From NCBI RefSeq assembly GCF_019823065.1, contig NZ_CP081966.1:2511501-2575500 (forward strand): a stretch of DNA of 64,000 bases. Direction: 5' to 3'. Made by a program: the position numbers and the translations under genes. Positions 25,905 to 35,125 of the stretch are shown here, one piece after another. The stretch is from Pseudomonas mosselii. Lineage in GTDB: Bacteria; Pseudomonadota; Gammaproteobacteria; Pseudomonadales; Pseudomonadaceae. The notes below the pieces were generated by a model that saw nothing but the letters and a program-made list of their open reading frames with translations, was not told where the DNA came from and ran no database searches. Numbering within the stretch: the stretch's first letter is position 1; each line of letters starts with the position of its first letter.

Positions 25905-26698
25905 GAGCGCTGAAGATCGCCACCTTCAATATCAATGGCATCCGCAGCCGCCTGCCCGCGCTGTTGGCCTGGCTGGAGCGGGAGCAGCCGGACATTGCCT
26001 GCTTGCAGGAACTAAAGGCGGCCGACCAGCAGTTTCCTCGCCAGGCCATCGAAGCGGCAGGTTATGGCTGCCTTTACCAGGGGCAACCCTCCTGGAACGG
26101 TGTGGCGATCCTGGCGCGCGATAGCGAGCCGCTGGAGGTACGTCGCGGGCTGCCCGGCATGCAGGACGATCAGCAGAGCCGCTATCTCGAAGCTGCGGCG
26201 CACGGTGTACTGGTGGGCTGCCTTTACCTGCCCAACGGCAACCCGCAACCCGGCCCGAAGTTCGATTACAAACTGCGCTGGTTCGAGTGCTTGATCAAGC
26301 ATGCCCACACACTGCATGTCAGCAGCCATCCTGCGGTATTAGCGGGGGACTTCAACGTTGTGCCCACCGATCTGGACATCTATAACCCGCGCTCATGGCT
26401 CAAGGACGCGCTGCTGCAACCTGAATCGCGGGCGTTATTCCAAGAATTGTTGGCCCAGGGCTGGGTCGATGCTGTTCGTCACCTTTATCCCGAGCAGCGC
26501 ATTTACACGTTCTGGGACTATTTTCGCAATCACTGGGCGCGTAATGCCGGGCTTCGTATCGATCACCTGCTGCTCAACTCGGGTCTGAGCCCTTATTTGA
26601 AGCGGGCGGGCGTGGATGCCTGGGTGCGCAACGAAGCCAAGGCCAGTGATCATGCGCCGGTCTGGATCCAGTTGGGCGGGCGCCGCCAGCAACGCTAG
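25901..26698 (+). CDS. xth: Exodeoxyribonuclease III / AP endonuclease
   Basis: This 265-residue member of the EEP superfamily has every catalytic block: FNINGIRSRL, CLQELKA with the metal-binding Glu, LPNGNPQPGPKFDYKLRWFE, GDFNVVPTDLDIYNP with catalytic Asp and Asn, RIDHLLLN and SDHAPVWI with the active-site His. It should cleave abasic sites and degrade duplex 3' ends. This is a second-copy type in a stress region, coupled to a small acidic protein, rather than the housekeeping gene near pyrE; that distinction is inferred from context. Confidence 0.95.
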   Translation: MRALKIATFNINGIRSRLPALLAWLEREQPDIACLQELKAADQQFPRQAIEAAGYGCLYQGQPSWNGVAILARDSEPLEVRRGLPGMQDDQQSRYLEAAAHGVLVGCLYLPNGNPQPGPKFDYKLRWFECLIKHAHTLHVSSHPAVLAGDFNVVPTDLDIYNPRSWLKDALLQPESRALFQELLAQGWVDAVRHLYPEQRIYTFWDYFRNHWARNAGLRIDHLLLNSGLSPYLKRAGVDAWVRNEAKASDHAPVWIQLGGRRQQR

Positions 26699-26961
26699 GC
26701 TGTTCCCTGCAACGTGCGGGCAGCTTGCAGTTGTGTGTTTTTTCGCCACCCTCGCAGATTCATGGCACAGAGGCACAATTGCAGGATGATCAATGCCCAG
26801 GCTTCTGCTTGCCAGCCCCAGACGGCCCACAGAACGTTGCTTGCAAGAAAACAACAGAAACCTGCCTTCCTGCGCCCCGGACGGCGTGAACCGATGCACC
26901 AGGCTGCCAGCACGGTCATTACCATGGCGGGCCATTCAAGTAAGCCAATCCAATATTCCAT
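26695..26961 (-). CDS. Small inner-membrane protein
   Basis: This 88-residue protein has two or three hydrophobic helices (residues 8-24, 36-53 and 54-68) separated by a basic loop (SRRPGRRKAG) that would face the cytoplasm. It is tryptophan-rich. I do not recognise a named family. It converges on the exonuclease gene with a four-base overlap of the 3' ends. Confidence 0.7.
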   Translation of the reverse strand: MEYWIGLLEWPAMVMTVLAAWCIGSRRPGRRKAGFCCFLASNVLWAVWGWQAEAWALIILQLCLCAMNLRGWRKNTQLQAARTLQGTA

Positions 26962-27038
26962 GAAACCTTCCGACTGATGATGGGTAGCTGAAACTGATCA
27001 CATGCCAGCGTACTGAGCGCTGGCAGGTGATCGCTTGA

Positions 27039-27503
27039 CTAAGCTGCTCGCTGCTCGCCCTTGAGCATCTTTTTCTGCATTTCCATGGTTTGCCCCAGCT
27101 CCTCGAGGGTGTCCTTGCTGAGCAGCTTCTTCGCGGTGGGGAAGAGTTCGCCTTCCTCTTCCTCGATGTGATGCTCCAACAACTCTTTCATGACCTTGAC
27201 CCGCCCGGCGAATTCGACGGTGCCGGTTTCGGTATGCAGGAGGTCGGGTAGGACGAGGGAGTCGACAGTCCGGTGTTCTTCCTTGGCCTCGTAGTACATC
27301 TTCGCTTCTTCCTTGCCACCCGCTTGCTTGATGGCCGGGTAGAGTATTTCTTCCTCGAGCGTGGTGTGGATCCGCAACTCCTGCTCGATCCTGTGAAGTA
27401 ACTCGGCCCGTTTCTTCACTGCGCGCTCGGTGGTGGTCGACAGTTCTTCGAGAAGTTTTTTCACCAGCTTGTGGTCTTGAATCAGTAAGTCGATAGCGTT
27501 CAT
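27039..27503 (-). CDS. Hemerythrin HHE domain protein
   Basis: This 154-residue four-helix-bundle protein has a hemerythrin HHE domain. Candidate diiron ligands are His in LLIQDHKLVKKL, His and Glu in RIHTTLEEEILYP, His in EEHRTVDSL and the HHIEEEEGELFP motif. It may bind oxygen, nitric oxide or iron. I chose the ATG at 27503 because GATGAGG precedes it; upstream in-frame sequence does not resemble the family. It is often RpoS-dependent in Pseudomonas. Confidence 0.9.
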   Translation of the reverse strand: MNAIDLLIQDHKLVKKLLEELSTTTERAVKKRAELLHRIEQELRIHTTLEEEILYPAIKQAGGKEEAKMYYEAKEEHRTVDSLVLPDLLHTETGTVEFAGRVKVMKELLEHHIEEEEGELFPTAKKLLSKDTLEELGQTMEMQKKMLKGEQRAA

Positions 27504-27647
27504 TGGCGTTACCTCATCACGGATTGAGTCAAGAACTTGCTCGTGGTTGAGTACGCGCAGAGTGACAGGGTTCAATGCTTACGATGGCTGGCATCATCGC
27601 GTGTGCATGCGAAGCGATGGACGTAGCTTTACTGTTGCCAAAAGGCC

Positions 27648-28091
27648 TCACTTGGCAGGAATGATCGAAATCTTTCCATTGCGTTCGACGATGGCGAACT
27701 TGACCTGCTCAATGTTCTCGATGCCTTGGCTGTCCCGCGCTGACTCGAGGATATCGTCCTCCGTGAGGCGTACCCGGCGCATGCGGTGATGCAGAAAGCG
27801 CCCATTCTCGACAACCAGGGTAGCGTGCCCATCCAGAAACCTGGCCAAGGGCTTGGAGTTGAGCTTCGCGAGCGAAAGACCGACGTCCAGGACGATCAGC
27901 GTGGCAATCACCAGCATGGCATTGGTGAACGAAAAGTCCTCGCCCAGAAGCGCCTGCTGGGTGGCCTCCCCGATGATCAGCAGCAAGACGAAGTCAAAGG
28001 TCGTCAGGTCGGCCAGCGAGCGCCGCCCGGCTACGCGAAACAGCAGCATGAGGGGGACGTACATTCCGGCTGCGCGGAGGATCGAATCCAT
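27648..28091 (-). CDS. DUF421 (YetF-like) membrane protein
   Basis: This 147-residue protein has two or three membrane helices in the first 75 residues (GMYVPLMLLFRVAGRRSL, FDFVLLLIIGEATQQALLG, MLVIATLIVLDVGLS). A small cytoplasmic DUF421 domain follows, with LVVENGRFLHHRMRRVRLTE and VKFAIVERNGKISIIP. The family includes YetF; the function is unknown. Its start lies ten bases downstream of the stop of the next gene, so it belongs to the leftward run with the single-span protein and CinA-like gene. Confidence 0.9.
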   Translation of the reverse strand: MDSILRAAGMYVPLMLLFRVAGRRSLADLTTFDFVLLLIIGEATQQALLGEDFSFTNAMLVIATLIVLDVGLSLAKLNSKPLARFLDGHATLVVENGRFLHHRMRRVRLTEDDILESARDSQGIENIEQVKFAIVERNGKISIIPAK

Positions 28092-28100
28092 GACGCACCC

Positions 28101-28607
28101 CTAGGGGTAAAGGAATGTGGAGAAACGAACGGCGCTTTTGGGGCCAGCCCTGACGATGCCCTCCAGAGTGCCTACGTGCTCACTTCGAAGGGTCAGGTAC
28201 AAGGTGGCCACGCCATCTTGCCTTGTACCCAATTGGAACAGCATGGCCTGGCCATGTGACATCGACCGTTGCGGCTCCGGTTGTAACGTCTCGATACTGG
28301 CGTCACGAAGCAATGATCCTGCGAGTTGCACCTCTACCGGCTGACCAGGGGTACCCTGAACGGTGATGAAAAGGCTATCTGTCGTGCCGCTTCGGCTGAG
28401 GCGCTGATACTCAACCCGTACCCTGCCATCCTGGCTCACCACCTCGGCATCGCTCAACGGGCCATTACCGAACAGGCCTGCCAAGGCAAGCAGTACGATG
28501 GTCACGAGTACATACCACCCCACGCGCTCAAAGCGCCAGACGCGCTGCTGCATCGGCATGTCTTCTTGAACAGGGTGACGCCGGGATACCAGTTCATCTT
28601 CCGACAT
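28101..28607 (-). CDS. Single-span membrane protein of unknown function
   Basis: This 168-residue protein has one transmembrane helix (WYVLVTIVLLALAGLFGNGP) after a 30-residue cytoplasmic head. About 115 residues of probable periplasmic beta structure follow (VRVEYQRLSRSGTTDSLFIT). The pattern recalls accessory proteins of Pseudomonas DUF421 operons. No catalytic residues are apparent. I prefer the ATG at 28607 with GAGGG upstream over a TTG five codons earlier that overlaps the CinA stop. Confidence 0.75.
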   Translation of the reverse strand: MSEDELVSRRHPVQEDMPMQQRVWRFERVGWYVLVTIVLLALAGLFGNGPLSDAEVVSQDGRVRVEYQRLSRSGTTDSLFITVQGTPGQPVEVQLAGSLLRDASIETLQPEPQRSMSHGQAMLFQLGTRQDGVATLYLTLRSEHVGTLEGIVRAGPKSAVRFSTFLYP

Positions 28608-28618
28608 GATCACAGCCC

Positions 28619-29122
28619 TCAAGCGCGCTCACCGTGTAACCAGCGCTGGTGATAGTGGGAAACCTGGGTCAGACCGAACAGGGCGCCTTCGCGCATGACT
28701 TCAGATCGCTCGCCGAAGAACCGTCGAGTGCGCGTGAAAACGGCAATTGGATCGCCGGCGAAAGCCCACGCAAAGCACATCGTCCCCGGCGGTATTCCGG
28801 ATTCGGGCGCCGGGCCGGCTACCCCGGTGGTGGCTATAACCACATTGGCATCGCTGTCTCGCAAGGCGCCCAAGGCCATTTCCCAGGCCACTGCTTCGCT
28901 GGTCAAGCCGTATCGTTCGATGGTTTCGGCGCTGACGCCCAGCAGGCGTTTCTTGGCGCTGGGTGAGTAGACGACGTAGCCGCTTTCCAGCACCTCTGCG
29001 GTACCCGGTACCGCCGCCAGCAAAGCCACCATGCAGCCCGCAGTGCACGATTCTGCTGTGGTCAAAATCAGTTTGTTGTTCTTGAGATAGCCGAGGGCGG
29101 CCAGTACAGGGTCGTTTGCCAT
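28619..29122 (-). CDS. CinA-family nicotinamide-nucleotide amidohydrolase (PncC type)
   Basis: This 167-residue protein is the stand-alone C-terminal CinA domain: TAESCTAGCMVALLAAVPGT near the N-terminus, GYVVYSPSAKKRLLGV and NVVIATTGVAGP. Such proteins deamidate nicotinamide mononucleotide to nicotinic acid mononucleotide in NAD recycling. The length is normal for PncC. This is likely a paralogue of the housekeeping copy near recA, given its place in a stress gene run. Confidence 0.9.
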   Translation of the reverse strand: MANDPVLAALGYLKNNKLILTTAESCTAGCMVALLAAVPGTAEVLESGYVVYSPSAKKRLLGVSAETIERYGLTSEAVAWEMALGALRDSDANVVIATTGVAGPAPESGIPPGTMCFAWAFAGDPIAVFTRTRRFFGERSEVMREGALFGLTQVSHYHQRWLHGERA

Positions 29123-29274
29123 TCCAGTGTCGACTCGCTTGTTTTGCGGTGGACGCGATCCTGGGGTATTTGGTTCATCGCATCTATTGCCCGGCTATCT
29201 CGAGAAGTGAATGTGACGTGAACTTTGCCCGTGCTTCGGCTTCCCTAGTTCAAAGGCAATGGCAGGAGAGCAAC

Positions 29275-29436
29275 ATGAAGAAAGTGAGCGATAGGCAAAA
29301 GGAGTCTGCGCAGACGAGGCCGCATGGGGAAGAAGAGCGAGACAACGATGCTCATCGTCCGGATGGATCCACCGGTACATCACATGACTCGACAGCGCAA
29401 AAAACGGCCCGTGATCACGATCGGCACAAACACTGA
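29275..29436 (+). CDS. Small hydrophilic protein (stress-type)
   Basis: This 53-residue protein (start MKKVSDRQKESAQTRPHGEE) is very rich in His, Asp, Arg, Glu and Thr and ends in HDRHKH. It has no hydrophobic core and is probably disordered. CAGGAG lies six bases before the ATG. Like the small acidic protein at 25176, it fits the class of small hydrophilic stress proteins; the function is unknown. Confidence 0.55.
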   Translation: MKKVSDRQKESAQTRPHGEEERDNDAHRPDGSTGTSHDSTAQKTARDHDRHKH

Positions 29437-29484
29437 ATCTGCCCCGCAAAAGGGAGGCCCGCCAGCACGGCGAGCCTCTTGGCG

Positions 29485-30342
29485 CTAAAGTATCGGTTTG
29501 CCGCCAGTCACCGCGTAACGTGAGCCACTGATGTAACTGGCCTGGTCGGAGCCCAGCAGCACGTAGATCGGCGCGACCTCGACCGGCTGCCCCGGCCGCC
29601 CCATCGGGTAGCTGGAACCAAAGTTCTTGACGGCCTCGTCCGGCATGGTTGCCGGAATCAAAGGCGTCCAGATAGGGCCTGGCGCGACACTGTTGACCCT
29701 GATGCCTTTCTTGCCCAGCAACTGAGCCAAGCCAGCAGTGAAATTGGCAATGGCCCCCTTGGTCGTGGCATAGGCCAGCAGGCTGGGGGATGGATCGTCG
29801 GAGTTGACCGAGCTCGTATTGATGATCGAACTGCCCTTGGGCATGGAGGGTAGTGCCGCCTGGCAAATACGGAAGATGGCGGTGATATTGGTATCGAACG
29901 TTTTCACCCATTCATCATCGTCGATTTCCTCCAGGGTCTCATGGGACATCTGGAACGCCGCGTTGTTGACCAGGATGTCGATACGCCCGAACTGGCGGAC
30001 GGTCTTTTCGACGATGTCGTAGCAGTGCTGTTTCTGCGCCAAGTCTCCGGGTAACAGCAGGCATTGACGGCCCGCGGCCTCGACCCAGCGCGCGGTTTCT
30101 TGCGCATCTTCATGCTCATTCAGGTAAGCGATGGCGACGTCTGCACCTTCACGGGCATAGGCGATCGCTACTGCCCGCCCGATGCCGCTGTCTGCTCCGG
30201 TGATGAGCGCGATCTTGCCTTCGAGTCGATTGTGACCGGTATACGACTGCTCACCACAATCCGGGTAGGGTTCCATTTTGCGCTGTGAGCCGGGGACATT
30301 TTGAGGCTGTGAAGGGAAGGGCGGGGTAGGGAAGTCTCGCAT
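29485..30342 (-). CDS. SDR family oxidoreductase (YghA-like)
   Basis: This 285-residue short-chain dehydrogenase has an N-terminal extension (MEPYPDCGEQSYTGHNRLEG) typical of the YghA/GsiB group. It then shows TGADSGIGRAVAIAYAREGA, NNAA, serine in SSVNSD and YATTKGAIANF with the catalytic Tyr and Lys. It ends ISGSRYAVTGGKPIL. This group reduces aldehydes and ketones and is commonly induced by general stress. CAGGAG precedes the start. Confidence 0.93.
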   Translation of the reverse strand: MRDFPTPPFPSQPQNVPGSQRKMEPYPDCGEQSYTGHNRLEGKIALITGADSGIGRAVAIAYAREGADVAIAYLNEHEDAQETARWVEAAGRQCLLLPGDLAQKQHCYDIVEKTVRQFGRIDILVNNAAFQMSHETLEEIDDDEWVKTFDTNITAIFRICQAALPSMPKGSSIINTSSVNSDDPSPSLLAYATTKGAIANFTAGLAQLLGKKGIRVNSVAPGPIWTPLIPATMPDEAVKNFGSSYPMGRPGQPVEVAPIYVLLGSDQASYISGSRYAVTGGKPIL

Positions 30343-30536
30343 GGTAGAAGCTCCTGCAGTTGAGAACGTTCATACCGGTTCGAAAGGCCGGGCCCCGGCG
30401 TGTTGGTTTCAATCTGCGGTTGATACGACGAGCGGTGGGGATACCAATCCAATTGAATTTCACGCCCCATCGCCGTTCTACCGAGCTCAGCTCCAGGCGC
30501 ATCTCGTCGTTCGGAGCCCAACTCCCGGAGTAGCAA

Positions 30537-31061
30537 GTGCCTCGAATCATTACCCCAACGACCCCTGAACACGAGATCAGCGAGCACAATGCCAGGATGT
30601 TTGGTTCTCCCAAGGAGCGTCTGGACTTTTACCGGCGTGAGATCCAGTACGAAACCAGCATCCTGGCCAACCGCACCGACGCCTACCTGGCGGCGCAGTC
30701 ATTCCTGGTCATCGCCTTCGTCTCCTCCATGGGCAACCTAAATCAAGGATGGGGCGAGATGTTCACCCTGATCGTGCCCGCGTTCCTCGCCCTGCTCGGG
30801 GTATTGAGCTCGCTCAATGCCTGGCCTGGCATCCGTGCGGCCTACAACATCATCGATCATTGGCAGCTCAAGCAAAGCCATCTGCTGCGCAGCGAGCCGT
30901 TGATGGGGTTGGCTTACGACGAATCGCCGCTGTTCTGCGAGGCGGAAACCTCGCGTGCAGGCCATCGGAAATCACTGCTGTTCTCGCTGCGCACACCGTG
31001 GATCTTTCTGGTGTTCTGGGTGCTGCTGGGTAGCTACTCGGTGTACATCCAACTCGCCTGA
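30537..31061 (+). CDS. Membrane protein with three predicted helices
   Basis: This 174-residue protein has a soluble head (KERLDFYRREIQYETSILAN), a hydrophobic pair (AAQSFLVIAFVSSMGNL and MFTLIVPAFLALLGVLSSL) and a third helix at the C-terminus (WIFLVFWVLLGSYSVYIQLA). The head plus helix layout recalls small SLATT-like or RipA-like membrane proteins, but I cannot assign a family. The GTG at 30537 is preceded by GGAG at good distance; an ATG at 30597 is an alternative. Confidence 0.75.
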   Translation: MPRIITPTTPEHEISEHNARMFGSPKERLDFYRREIQYETSILANRTDAYLAAQSFLVIAFVSSMGNLNQGWGEMFTLIVPAFLALLGVLSSLNAWPGIRAAYNIIDHWQLKQSHLLRSEPLMGLAYDESPLFCEAETSRAGHRKSLLFSLRTPWIFLVFWVLLGSYSVYIQLA

Positions 31062-31140
31062 CAGTCCGCTGCATGGATTGGCTGCGCGTCGTCCTGCGAA
31101 TCCGATGGAATTATCTCTTCCAGGAGTCACTCAATAGCGT

Positions 31141-31455
31141 ATGAACCAGGGAGCGGATCTTGTGCCAGCACTTCAATTGTACGTAATCGAGTATGACCTT
31201 CACGGTGACCATCGGACGTTCATCATCCGCCTGGAGAAAATGGACAACGCCGTGGCTTGGCACTGGGCCAGTTGCGATGCCGGCGTTGGCATCATCCCAA
31301 GATTCAGTCAGCAGAAAATCAAGTTGGTCAGTCGACCGATGGCCGAGCGCTACGGCATCGCCAAGGTGAAGTGGCGGCTCGCTGGCGATGGCCCTGAATT
31401 CGTGGCGCCACCTATCGACGTCAAAAAGTTTTCGGGCGTTGCTGGAGGTAGTTGA
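31141..31455 (+). CDS. DUF6555 family small protein
   Basis: This 104-residue protein has a compact core [20 protein letters not shown] followed by [15 protein letters not shown]. That pattern matches small Pseudomonas proteins grouped, as I recall, as DUF6555. The function is unknown. It overlaps the 3' end of the convergent alcohol dehydrogenase gene by 35 bases, which is unusual and could allow antisense effects. The N-terminal ten residues are less certain; a GGAG lies 15 bases upstream of the ATG. Confidence 0.7.
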   Translation: MNQGADLVPALQLYVIEYDLHGDHRTFIIRLEKMDNAVAWHWASCDAGVGIIPRFSQQKIKLVSRPMAERYGIAKVKWRLAGDGPEFVAPPIDVKKFSGVAGGS

Positions 31456-32671
31456 AGCCCAGCGCCCGATCCATCTGCCCAGGGCCCAGGGTGCCCGCTG
31501 CAGCGCCTGGCACGAGGATGACCTTGCGACAGTCATCCTGCTTCTGATCGAACAACTTGTAGCCCATGGCTGCTTCTTCGAGGGCCAGGCGGTGAGTGAC
31601 GATCAATTCCGGTTGTAGACGTCCTGCTTCGATGTGTTCCAGCAGTTCGGGCAGGTATTTCTGGACATGGGTCTGGCCCATCTTGAAGGTAAGGCCCTTG
31701 TCGAACGCGTCGCCGAACATGAATGCGTGAATGAAGCCCGCGTACACACCGGGGACACTCACGACGCCGCCACGCCGCACGGCTGCAATGCTCTGGCGCA
31801 ATGCTTTGCCACTGCTGCCTTCAATCTTCAGGGCCGTCATCACCGTTTCGGCAGTGCTGCCCTTGGCCTCGAAACCGACCGCGTCGATCACCGCATCGAC
31901 CCCGCGCATGCCGGGTGTCTGACGAATGATGCTGTCGGCTGGATCGTCGTCCTGCTCGAAATTGATCGGTATGACGCCGTAAGCCTCGCGGGCGTAGGCC
32001 AAGCGGTAATCATTGTCATCGACCATGAAGATGGTCTGAGCGCCGAGCATTCGCGCGCAGGCTGCGCTCAGCAAGCCCACTGGCCCGGCGCCGTAGACTG
32101 CCAACGTTGAACCCGGGCCAATCTCGGCATTGATGACCGCCTGCCAAGCGGTGGGCAGAATGTCCGAGAGGAACAGCACCTTGTCATCGGCCAGGTTTGT
32201 GGGCACTTTGAACGGGCCGACGTTATCCTTGGGTACCCTCACGTAATCCGCTTGGCCACCAGGGATTCCGCCATAGAGATGACTGTACCCGAACAGCGCG
32301 GCGCCCGGTGGAATGCCTTTCTTGTTGATGATCGAGCCACGACCTGTGTTGGTGGTTTCGCAGGCAGCGAACAGATCACGCTGACAGAAAAAGCAGTGGC
32401 CGCAAGCGATCACGAAGGGAATCACAACCCGATCGCCGATCTGGAGATTGTTGACGGCACGCCCTGTGTCTTCGATGATGCCCATGAATTCATGGCCAAA
32501 GATATCGCCCGCTTCGGTTTCTGGAATTTTTCCTCGGTAGAGGTGCAGGTCGGAACCGCAAATGGCCGTAGCGGTGACCCTGAGGATGATGTCGTCTTCT
32601 TGCTCGATGATGGGATCAGGGACGTTATCGACTCTGACGTCGTTTGCTCCGTGGTAGGTCAGTGCTCTCAT
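31421..32671 (-). CDS. Zinc-dependent alcohol dehydrogenase (glutathione-independent formaldehyde dehydrogenase-like)
   Basis: This 416-residue zinc MDR protein has the catalytic zinc site [20 protein letters not shown] with GHEFMG. The structural-zinc cysteines lie in [19 protein letters not shown], and the Rossmann motif [16 protein letters not shown] follows. The extra-long C-terminus and the EDTGRAV insertion resemble the formaldehyde-dismutase/dehydrogenase branch. The substrate is not certain. The ATG at 32671 has CAGGAG upstream. It is divergently flanked by stress genes and the molybdenum oxidoreductase. Confidence 0.92.
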   Translation of the reverse strand: MRALTYHGANDVRVDNVPDPIIEQEDDIILRVTATAICGSDLHLYRGKIPETEAGDIFGHEFMGIIEDTGRAVNNLQIGDRVVIPFVIACGHCFFCQRDLFAACETTNTGRGSIINKKGIPPGAALFGYSHLYGGIPGGQADYVRVPKDNVGPFKVPTNLADDKVLFLSDILPTAWQAVINAEIGPGSTLAVYGAGPVGLLSAACARMLGAQTIFMVDDNDYRLAYAREAYGVIPINFEQDDDPADSIIRQTPGMRGVDAVIDAVGFEAKGSTAETVMTALKIEGSSGKALRQSIAAVRRGGVVSVPGVYAGFIHAFMFGDAFDKGLTFKMGQTHVQKYLPELLEHIEAGRLQPELIVTHRLALEEAAMGYKLFDQKQDDCRKVILVPGAAAGTLGPGQMDRALGFNYLQQRPKTF

Positions 32672-32926
32672 GAAAGTCAGCTCCTGCAGCCGCGTGTTTG
32701 CGTTATCGGTATGCAGGGGAAGCCATGGCGGACAGTAAAGTTCAGACCAACAAGTCTGGCGGTACTGATTTGCTGCAGCCCCGAAAATTGGCGGAACCAT
32801 TCAGATCATGCTGGTATCTGAGCAATCATCGTCGTACCGAGGAGCGTGAGGTGCTGGTGCGGACGATCCTGCCGACCTGGCTGCTGCTGACCGCAAAGCG
32901 GGTGGGGGGACTTGGCCCCCGCCCGA

Positions 32927-35125
32927 TCAGAGCACTTTGTCGAGCGTGATCGGAAACTCCCTCACACGCTTGCCTGTGGCATGGTAGACCGCGTTGGCCA
33001 CCGCAGCGGCCACCCCGACGACGCCGATTTCGCCCACGCCCTTGGACCCCAGTTCGTTGACAATATCATCGTGCTCTTCAACGAAGATCACTTCGATATC
33101 CCCACAGTCTGCATTGACCGGAATGTGGTACTCCGCCAGGTTGTGATTGACGATGCGGCCTAGCCGATGGTCGGTCAACGCTGCTTCGTGCAGGGCCATG
33201 CCCACCCCCCACACCACGCCACCCAGGATCTGACTGCGCGCGGTTTTCGGGTTGACCACCCGTCCTGCGGCCACAGCGCTGACCACCCGGGAGACCTTGA
33301 TCGTGCCAAGCTCTTCGTCGACGTGGACTTCCACGAATACCGCCGAATGGGTGGCGGTGGAGAATGGTTGGCGCCTGGCGCCGGGCTCGGCGTCGATCTG
33401 CACTTCGAACGCACCGGCGGGTGCGCTGGCGACGATGTCCGCCAATGCCAGGCGATGGCTGCCAGCGTGCAGATAGCCGTCGGCGAAAGCGATCTGCTGC
33501 CCGGCAGTGCTGGCCACCTGGGGGTGCATGTTGCGCGCGTGTGCCAGCACCTTGGCGCGCAGTACCTGGCAGGCCTGGCGCACGGCCGAGCCCACCGACG
33601 ACACCGTGAATGATCCACCCTGAAGCGGTGCGGTGGGGAGTGAAGAGTCACCCAGCACGAAGGTGACATCCTGCACCCTGACGCCAGCTGCCTCGGCGGC
33701 GATCTGGGTCATGACGGTATAAGTGCCGGTCCCGATATCGGTGGTGGCACTGCTGACGGTGAGATGGCCCTGGGCATCGATGCGCGCCCTGGCGCTGGCC
33801 TTCATCTGCATGGCTTCCCAGACGCCGCCGGCCATCCCCCAGCCGACCAGCTGGTTGCCATTGCGCATGCTGCGCGGTTGGGGAGTGCGGTTATGCCAGC
33901 CAAAACGTTCGGCACCTTGCTGGTAGCACGCCAGCAGTTCCTTGCTGGAGTAAGGCTTGCCCTCGTTGGCGTTGTTGGCGGCGAAATTGCGCCGGCGCAG
34001 ATCTACCGGGTCGACCTGCACTGCACAGGCGAGCTCATCCATGGCGCATTCCAGCGCAATCATCCCGGACGCAGCCCCAGGTGCCCGCATGTCCAGCGGG
34101 GTGTACACATCGAGCGAGGCCAGGCGATAGCTGAGCGCAACGTTGTCGCATTGGTAAAGCATGCCACTCCATTCCACCAGGTGCTCGGTGAAGTCCTCGA
34201 AGCGGGAGGTCTGGCCAAGCGCATCATGAGCGATCGCCAGCAAGCGCCCGTTTGCGTCTGCACCCAGGCGCAAGCGTTGCTCGGTGCGGGGCCGGTAGCC
34301 AAAGGTGAACATCTGCTGGCGTGTCAGGGTCACGCGCACCGAGCGCTTCAGGTGCAACGCCGCCATCACTGCCAGCGGCAACTGGTACTGCGGGCGCAAA
34401 CCCGAGCCGAAGGCGCCGCCGACGAATGCCGCGCGCACACGGATGTTTGCCTTGGGCAGGCCGAACACCTTGTGCAGGTAGTCCTGGCAGTTCTGCGTAC
34501 CTTGGGTCTTGTCGTGGATTTCCAGGGTGCCGTCGGCCTTGTAGTGCACGGTCGACGCATGGGGCTCCATCGGGTTGTGGTGCTCGTTTGCCGTCAGGTA
34601 GGTGGCATCCACCTGCACCGGCGCCCTGGCAAACTGCCCGGCGAAGTCGCCACGCGGCGCTGGCGTTTCGGCGGGTGCCGCATGCGATTGTTGGCAGGCG
34701 CCCAGGTCTGTCTGGTGAGCCTGCTCGGCATAGTCGATTGTGATCAGCGAGCCTGCATAGCGGGCCAGTTCCAGGGTTTCGGCGATCACCAGCGCCAACG
34801 GTTGCCCACTGTACAGCACTCGATCATTGAACAAAGGCCGAAACGGTGAGCCCTCGGCAGTGTCGGCATCGCTGTAGTCGTTGTCATAACTGGATATAGG
34901 CGGGCGATGGCCATGGTCGAGCACGGCGATTACCCCGGGCACGCGCATGGCCTGCGTACTGTCGATGTCGAGTACCCGGCCGCGGGCAATGGTACTGGAC
35001 ACGACGCTGCCGTGCAGCAGGCCCGCCTCGGGGTATTCGCCCGCATAGCGGGCCTGCCCGGTGACCTTCGCCACACCGTCCACGCGGTCCAGGGGTGTGC
35101 CGACAACGGGTGTGCTTGTGATCAT
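32927..35125 (-). CDS. paoC: Molybdenum aldehyde oxidoreductase, Mo-binding subunit (PaoC-like)
   Basis: This 732-residue subunit of the xanthine dehydrogenase family carries the molybdopterin site: FVGGAFGSGLRPQYQLPLA, DMRAPGAASGMIALECAMDE and the catalytic glutamate in GSKGVGEIGVVG near the C-terminus. It matches the periplasmic aldehyde oxidoreductase large subunit PaoC (YagR) in length and order. Its start overlaps the FAD-subunit stop (ATGA). The complex oxidises aldehydes to carboxylates with water as oxygen donor. A PaoD/XdhC-type cofactor chaperone is not next to it. Confidence 0.93.
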   Translation of the reverse strand: MITSTPVVGTPLDRVDGVAKVTGQARYAGEYPEAGLLHGSVVSSTIARGRVLDIDSTQAMRVPGVIAVLDHGHRPPISSYDNDYSDADTAEGSPFRPLFNDRVLYSGQPLALVIAETLELARYAGSLITIDYAEQAHQTDLGACQQSHAAPAETPAPRGDFAGQFARAPVQVDATYLTANEHHNPMEPHASTVHYKADGTLEIHDKTQGTQNCQDYLHKVFGLPKANIRVRAAFVGGAFGSGLRPQYQLPLAVMAALHLKRSVRVTLTRQQMFTFGYRPRTEQRLRLGADANGRLLAIAHDALGQTSRFEDFTEHLVEWSGMLYQCDNVALSYRLASLDVYTPLDMRAPGAASGMIALECAMDELACAVQVDPVDLRRRNFAANNANEGKPYSSKELLACYQQGAERFGWHNRTPQPRSMRNGNQLVGWGMAGGVWEAMQMKASARARIDAQGHLTVSSATTDIGTGTYTVMTQIAAEAAGVRVQDVTFVLGDSSLPTAPLQGGSFTVSSVGSAVRQACQVLRAKVLAHARNMHPQVASTAGQQIAFADGYLHAGSHRLALADIVASAPAGAFEVQIDAEPGARRQPFSTATHSAVFVEVHVDEELGTIKVSRVVSAVAAGRVVNPKTARSQILGGVVWGVGMALHEAALTDHRLGRIVNHNLAEYHIPVNADCGDIEVIFVEEHDDIVNELGSKGVGEIGVVGVAAAVANAVYHATGKRVREFPITLDKVL

